Assembly: GCA_030679805.1 (NCBI GenBank)
Contig: JAUXST010000812.1
Span: 1 to 24,566 of the forward strand
DNA from: Reyranella sp.
GTDB taxonomy: Bacteria; Pseudomonadota; Alphaproteobacteria; Reyranellales; Reyranellaceae
DNA: 24,566 nucleotides
Direction of reading: 5' to 3'
Made by a program: the position numbers and the translations under genes. This document shows, in pieces, positions 20,464 through 24,566 of this stretch (position 1 is the first letter of the stretch; the number at the start of each line of letters is the position of its first letter). The notes beneath the pieces are model-generated. The model was not told the DNA's origin. It ran no database searches and was given only the letters and a program-made list of their open reading frames with translations.

Positions 20464-22362
20464 ATGAAAAGACGTATTTTGGTGCAGGCCCTGGTGGGCG
20501 GGCTGATTTGGACGCCGGCTTTCGCCGCCGATCCGCTCCCGACCCTGCGGGAAACGCCTGTTTTGGCTGAACGTGTGAAGGCGGGCAAGCTGCCGCCGAT
20601 CGCCAAGCGCCTTCCCGAGCAGCCCTGGGTCGTCAATAAATTCGCGGGTGAAGACGGCCCTGGCAAGCAAGGTGGCCAACTCAACATGCTGGTCGCCGGC
20701 GTGCGTGATTCTCGCCTGATGACGATCTACAGCTACACAAGGCTGATCGTGTACGACGAAAAATTCAAGCTGCACCCGGACATTCTGGAAAGCTACGACA
20801 TCAAGGAAGGCCGTGAGTTCACTCTGAAGCTGCGAGCCGGACACAAGTGGTCGGACGGCCACCCCTTCACCACCGAGGATTTCCGCTTCTTCTGGGAAGA
20901 TATTGCCAACAACAAAGAGCTGTCGCCGTCGGGGCCCTCGGTCGAGCTTCTCGTCGACGGCAAGCCACCCAAGGTCGACATCATCGACGAGCGGACGATC
21001 CGCTATACGTGGGACAAACCCAATCCCTACTTCATTGAGAGCCAGGCGCGCGCCGCTCCGCTCTTCCTCTTCCGGCCAGCGCACTACCTGAAGAAGCTCC
21101 ACGGCAAGTACACACCCGAAGAAGAGATTTTGGCCGCCAACAAGGGGACCCGGTGGGTCAATGTCTACCGCCGTTTCGACGTCATGTACGGCAACAGCAA
21201 TATCGACCTTCCGACGCTCAATCCGTGGCTTCTCGCGACGCCATTCCCAGCCCAGCGCTATGTCTTCACCCGCAACCCCTACTATCACCGCATCGACGAG
21301 AAGGGACAGCAACTCCCCTATGTCGATGAAGTGATCTTCACCGTGGCGGCGACCAACCTCATTCCGGCCAAGGCGGGCCTCGGTGAGGCAGACCTGCAGC
21401 CGCGCTATCTCAACATGCGCGACTACACCTTCCTGCAGAAGAGCGCCAAGACATCGGGCGTCAACGTTCGCTTGTGGGAATCCGGCTCCGGCTCCCAGAT
21501 CGCGCTCTATCCCAACCTGACCGCGACCGACGAGGAGTGGCGAAAGCTGATGCGCGACGTCCGCTTCCGTCGCGCACTTTCACTGGCGATCGATCGTGAC
21601 GAACTGAACCAGGTCGTCTACCTCGGCCTGGCCAAGCCCTCCAACAACACGGTCATGGAGCGGTCCGAGCTGTTCAAGCCAGAGTACGCCACCAAGTGGG
21701 CGAAGTACGATCCCAAGCTCGCCAACAAGCTCCTCGACGAGGTCGGCCTCGCCAAGCGCGGACCCGACGGCATCCGACTGCTGCCCAGCGGCAAGCCGGC
21801 AACCATCGTGGTCGAACTTCAGAGCGAGGAGACCGAAGACAGCGACGCTCTGCAGCTGATCTCCGAATTCTGGAAGAAGGTCGGAATCAAGATGCTGAGC
21901 AAACCCCAGACGCTCGAGAATTTCCGGCTCAGGGCCTTCTCCGGCGAAGCGATCATGACGGCCTACGCCGGCAACGTGACCGCCGTGCCGACAGTCAACA
22001 CCAGCCCCAAGGAATTCGCGCCGACCATGCAGGGCGGTCTCCAGTGGTCGCGCTGGGGCATGTTCATCGAATCCAAGGGCACCAAGGGCGAGAAATGCGA
22101 CCTGGAGTCGGCCTGCAAGCTGCTCGACTATGTGAAGGAATGGGAGACATCGAGCGACCCCGCCGGGCGCCGCAAGGCATGGGACAAAATCCTCGAGGCC
22201 AACGCCGACGAAGTGTTCTCGATCGGCACGGTGAACGGCATCCGCCAGCCCATCGTGGTAGGCCCCAAGGTGCGTAATGTGCCGAAGGAAGGCTATTCCG
22301 CCTGGGATCCGGGCGGATACATCGGGCTCTACCAGCCCGACACGTTCTGGATCGCCCAGTAA
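20464..22362 (+). CDS. ABC transporter substrate-binding protein, family 5
   Basis: Periplasmic solute receptor of the peptide/opine/nickel type (SBP_bac_5), 632 residues counting from ATG 20464. The N-terminus is a signal peptide: MKRR, a hydrophobic core about residues 5-17, and a cleavage site after AFA (PAFAADPLP). Family features include the GHKWSDGHPFTTEDF region with the usual WSDG-P-T motif, RYTWDKPNPYF, and RFRRALSLAIDRDELNQ. No permease or ATPase genes lie in the window, so the transporter partners are elsewhere, or the gene is an orphan. It diverges from the hydroxy acid dehydrogenase gene (224-bp gap), so the ligand could be a substrate for that enzyme, but this is speculation. 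The stop is 23 bp from that of the carboxylase gene. Confidence 0.92.
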   Translation: MKRRILVQALVGGLIWTPAFAADPLPTLRETPVLAERVKAGKLPPIAKRLPEQPWVVNKFAGEDGPGKQGGQLNMLVAGVRDSRLMTIYSYTRLIVYDEKFKLHPDILESYDIKEGREFTLKLRAGHKWSDGHPFTTEDFRFFWEDIANNKELSPSGPSVELLVDGKPPKVDIIDERTIRYTWDKPNPYFIESQARAAPLFLFRPAHYLKKLHGKYTPEEEILAANKGTRWVNVYRRFDVMYGNSNIDLPTLNPWLLATPFPAQRYVFTRNPYYHRIDEKGQQLPYVDEVIFTVAATNLIPAKAGLGEADLQPRYLNMRDYTFLQKSAKTSGVNVRLWESGSGSQIALYPNLTATDEEWRKLMRDVRFRRALSLAIDRDELNQVVYLGLAKPSNNTVMERSELFKPEYATKWAKYDPKLANKLLDEVGLAKRGPDGIRLLPSGKPATIVVELQSEETEDSDALQLISEFWKKVGIKMLSKPQTLENFRLRAFSGEAIMTAYAGNVTAVPTVNTSPKEFAPTMQGGLQWSRWGMFIESKGTKGEKCDLESACKLLDYVKEWETSSDPAGRRKAWDKILEANADEVFSIGTVNGIRQPIVVGPKVRNVPKEGYSAWDPGGYIGLYQPDTFWIAQ

Positions 22363-22385
22363 CGAGCGACGCGTAGCGCGATCCT

Positions 22386-24566
22386 CTACCAGGTGTCGAT
22401 GTTCGGCCGCTTCTTGGCTGAACGCTTCGGCTTCGACGCCGCTCCCAGCAGCGCGGTCGCGATCCAGCGCCGCGAATCGGCGGGGTCGATGACCTCGTCG
22501 ACTTCGAAATAGGTGGCGGTGCTGAGCGCCTTGCCGCGGGCATAGGCGGTCGCCACCATCTTGTCGAACAGCGCGCGCCGCTCCGCGGGATCGGTGATCG
22601 CCTCCAGTTCCTTGCGATAGCCGAGTTTCACGGCACCCTCGAGCCCCATGCCGCCGAATTCGCCGGTCGGCCAGCTGAGCGCGAAGGTCGGCGCGTGGAA
22701 CGAGCCGCCCGCCATCGCCTGGGCACCAAGCCCGTAGGCCTTGCGCAGCACGATGGTGCCGAACGGCACGGTGAGGTTGGCGCCGGTCACGAACAGCCGC
22801 GAGCAATGGCGAACCAGCGCGGTCTTCTCGACTTCCGGTCCAACCATCATGCCGGGCGTATCGCACAGGAACAGGATCGGGATGTCGAAGGCGTCGCAGA
22901 GCTGCAGGAAGCGCGCGGCCTTGTCCGAGCCGTCGCTGTCGATGGCACCGGCAAGGTGCGTCGGGTTGTTGGCGACGATACCGAGCGGCTTGCCCTCGAT
23001 GCGGGCGAAAGCCGTAACCATGCCCGGACCGAAGGCGCGGCGCAGCTCGAGCACCGAGTCCTCGTCGCACAAGGTGGCGATCACGTCGCGCACATCATAG
23101 ACGCGCAGGCGGTTCTCGGGGATCACGCGGCGCAGCAGCCGCTGGTCGGCGGCCCGCCACTCCGGCAGGGCGCCCTGGAAGAAGGAGAGATACTTCTTGG
23201 CCACGGCGACCGCCTCGGCCTCGTCTTCGACGGCGATATCGACCATGCCGTTGGGCACCTGCACGCTCATCGGGCCCACTTCCTCGGGCGAGAACACGCC
23301 GAGATTGCCGCCCTCGATCATTGCCGGCCCGCCCATGCCGATGGACGAGTTCCTGGTGGCGATCACCACGTCGCAACAGCCGAGGATCGCGGCGTTGCCC
23401 GCGAAGCAGCGGCCGGAATTGATTCCGACCAGGGGCACCGCACCACTCAGCCGTCCGAAAATGTGGAAGGCCATGGTGTTGAGTCCGGCGACCGACTGCA
23501 CGTCGATGTCGCCCGGCCGGCCACCGCCGCCTTCGGTGAAGAACACCAGCGGGATGCGCTGCTTCTCCACGATCTCGAACAGGCGGTCCTTCTTGTGGTG
23601 GTTGTTCTTGCCCTGGGTGCCGGCCAGTACAGTGTAATCGTAATGCGCCACAGCGACGCGGCTCCGCTCGGGTCCGAACAGCGAGCCGTTGACCCGGCCG
23701 ATGCCGGTGATCAGCCCGTCGGCTGGCGTCTTTTCGATCAGGTCCTCGACCGTCCGGCGCGTGCGCTGGCTGGCGATGGCGAAGGCGCCATATTCGACGA
23801 AGCTCCCGGGATCGACCAGATCGTCAAGATTCTGCCGCGCCGTGCGCTGGTTGGTCTTGCGCCGCCGCGCCACCGCGTCCGGACGCTTCTCGTCGAGCGT
23901 CATCGCCCGGCGTTCGAAGTATTCGGCGAGGTCGGGCCGGACGTGATCGAGGTCGATCTTCTCCTCGACCGCAGCGCCCTTCACCTCGACGTCCGCTTCC
24001 TCGACGAAAAGGAGTGCATGACCCTCGTAGATCGTCTCGCCCGCTTCGACCGCGATCCGCCGCACGTAGCCGCGGGCCGGGCTGCGGATTTCGTGCTGCA
24101 TCTTCATGGCGTCCATCACGAGAAGCGCCTGGCCCGACGCGACGGCATCGCCCTCCGCCACCGCGATGCTGACGATGGTGCCCTGCATCGGTGCCGGCAC
24201 CGGCACCGTACCCTCGGGCGCCTCGCTCGCGGCCGACGGCACCGCAGCCTCGGCTTTGGCCTTGCCGAAGGCCAGCACCGCCAAGGGGTCGACGGCATCG
24301 ACCCGGGCACCCGCCTGACGGATACCGGGGGCCGGCGCAGGCGCCGGACCCGCGGCCTCGAAAAAGAGGCCAGACTTCAGCTTGGCGGCGGAGGCCAGGA
24401 GTTCGGCCGCGTGATCGTCGATGAAGCGCGTGTAGACCTTGTCATCACGGAAGTCGCGATGGGCCAGCAGCGCCCGCAGGAAGGAGATATTGGACGGCGC
24501 GCCCTCCAGCCGGAACGCCGCCAGCGCCCGCTCGGCACAGGCCAGCGCCTCCTCGAACGAGGCTGC
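22386..24566 (-). CDS. Single-chain acyl-CoA carboxylase (BC-BCCP-CT), 5' end missing
   Basis: The frame is open from the right edge to a stop at 22386 (726 visible residues), so this is the C-terminal two thirds of a larger protein. Residues from the edge read as the end of a biotin carboxylase domain (ALAAFRLEGAPSNISFLRAL, YTRFIDDHAAELLASA), a Pro-Ala linker, then a biotinyl domain with the biotin lysine in MDAMKMQHEI (24102-24104), and carboxyltransferase beta and alpha halves (GGGGRPGD, GRCFAGNAAILGCCDVVIAT; GIVANNPTHLAGAIDSDGSD, LCDTPGMMVGPEVEKTALVR). Single-chain carboxylases of this order, such as the long-chain acyl-CoA carboxylases of mycobacteria and Rhodopseudomonas, are known. The in-frame TTG at 24284 is not the true start. 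Acyl substrate unknown. Confidence 0.9.
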   Translation of the reverse strand, partial: AASFEEALACAERALAAFRLEGAPSNISFLRALLAHRDFRDDKVYTRFIDDHAAELLASAAKLKSGLFFEAAGPAPAPAPGIRQAGARVDAVDPLAVLAFGKAKAEAAVPSAASEAPEGTVPVPAPMQGTIVSIAVAEGDAVASGQALLVMDAMKMQHEIRSPARGYVRRIAVEAGETIYEGHALLFVEEADVEVKGAAVEEKIDLDHVRPDLAEYFERRAMTLDEKRPDAVARRRKTNQRTARQNLDDLVDPGSFVEYGAFAIASQRTRRTVEDLIEKTPADGLITGIGRVNGSLFGPERSRVAVAHYDYTVLAGTQGKNNHHKKDRLFEIVEKQRIPLVFFTEGGGGRPGDIDVQSVAGLNTMAFHIFGRLSGAVPLVGINSGRCFAGNAAILGCCDVVIATRNSSIGMGGPAMIEGGNLGVFSPEEVGPMSVQVPNGMVDIAVEDEAEAVAVAKKYLSFFQGALPEWRAADQRLLRRVIPENRLRVYDVRDVIATLCDEDSVLELRRAFGPGMVTAFARIEGKPLGIVANNPTHLAGAIDSDGSDKAARFLQLCDAFDIPILFLCDTPGMMVGPEVEKTALVRHCSRLFVTGANLTVPFGTIVLRKAYGLGAQAMAGGSFHAPTFALSWPTGEFGGMGLEGAVKLGYRKELEAITDPAERRALFDKMVATAYARGKALSTATYFEVDEVIDPADSRRWIATALLGAASKPKRSAKKRPNIDTW

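Noticed and set aside
20240..20464. N-terminal extension of the alpha-hydroxy acid dehydrogenase
   Set aside because: The added 75 residues are Cys/Arg/Trp-rich and unlike the family; a ribosome site lies before the ATG at 20239.
21580..23070. 496-codon minus-strand frame spanning the substrate-binding protein and carboxylase genes
   Set aside because: It is an out-of-frame reading of both; its sequence has no family features.
1..24566. CRISPR array, tRNA, rRNA, integrase or insertion sequence
   Set aside because: I looked for regularly spaced repeats, cloverleaf arms and transposase motifs and saw none.

Overview
The window is a high-GC, gene-dense bacterial chromosome segment. Codon use, an inferred Caulobacter-type -10 (GCTAG), a REP-like palindrome of a form I recognise from Bradyrhizobium-type genomes, and the gene content (urease genes ureD-ureA-DUF1272, pcaHG, a Rhizobium-type phosphonate monoester hydrolase, AtzG/E/H-type amidase genes) point to a soil or water alphaproteobacterium of the Rhizobiales/Rhodospirillales kind. 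Species cannot be told from the sequence. I saw no IS element, tRNA, rRNA, CRISPR or phage gene.

Layout. (1) 1-1237, minus: the 5' part of a urease operon, ureD, ureA and the first codons of a DUF1272 gene. (2) 1268-1819, plus: greB, divergent from ureD with only 30 bp between start codons. (3) 1835-3098, minus: pcaHG, the two subunits of protocatechuate 3,4-dioxygenase. (4) 3261-9614, minus: a probable operon of three UbiD-family (de)carboxylases, a UbiX flavin prenyltransferase and a UPF0306/PNPOx-like flavoprotein. The third ubiD gene carries a one-base frameshift in a C homopolymer near its 3' end. (5) 9862-11397 minus and 11469-12515 plus: a divergent pair, phosphonate monoester hydrolase/sulfatase and a D-2-hydroxyacid dehydrogenase. 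(6) 12516-13182: a gene-free stretch with an 18-bp perfect palindrome lying on a promoter-like sequence, then two small paralogous proteins of unknown function. (7) 13271-14248, minus: a second D-2-hydroxyacid dehydrogenase, followed by a REP-like palindrome. (8) 14357-16350 minus and 16479-18251 plus: an AtzG/AtzE/AtzH-like set divergent from an allophanate hydrolase, then an SDR oxidoreductase. (9) 19145-20239 minus and 20464-22362 plus: an FMN-dependent alpha-hydroxy acid dehydrogenase divergent from a family-5 ABC substrate-binding protein. (10) 22386-24566, minus: the 3' two thirds of a single-chain biotin-dependent acyl-CoA carboxylase, running off the right edge.

How the genes may work together. 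Urease, the AtzGEH-like set and allophanate hydrolase all release ammonia from urea-type compounds (ureido and carboxylated urea derivatives), so the window is rich in nitrogen scavenging. The UbiD/UbiX operon sits beside pcaHG. UbiD enzymes (de)carboxylate aromatic or unsaturated acids with prenylated FMN made by UbiX, and PcaGH opens the ring of protocatechuate, so an aromatic-acid funnelling route is plausible but its substrate is unknown. The 2-hydroxyacid dehydrogenases, SDR, substrate-binding protein and acyl-CoA carboxylase are general organic-acid catabolic genes.

The best candidate for something undescribed is the triple-UbiD + UbiX + UPF0306-like operon. Second come the small paralogous protein pair and the neighbouring palindrome/promoter.
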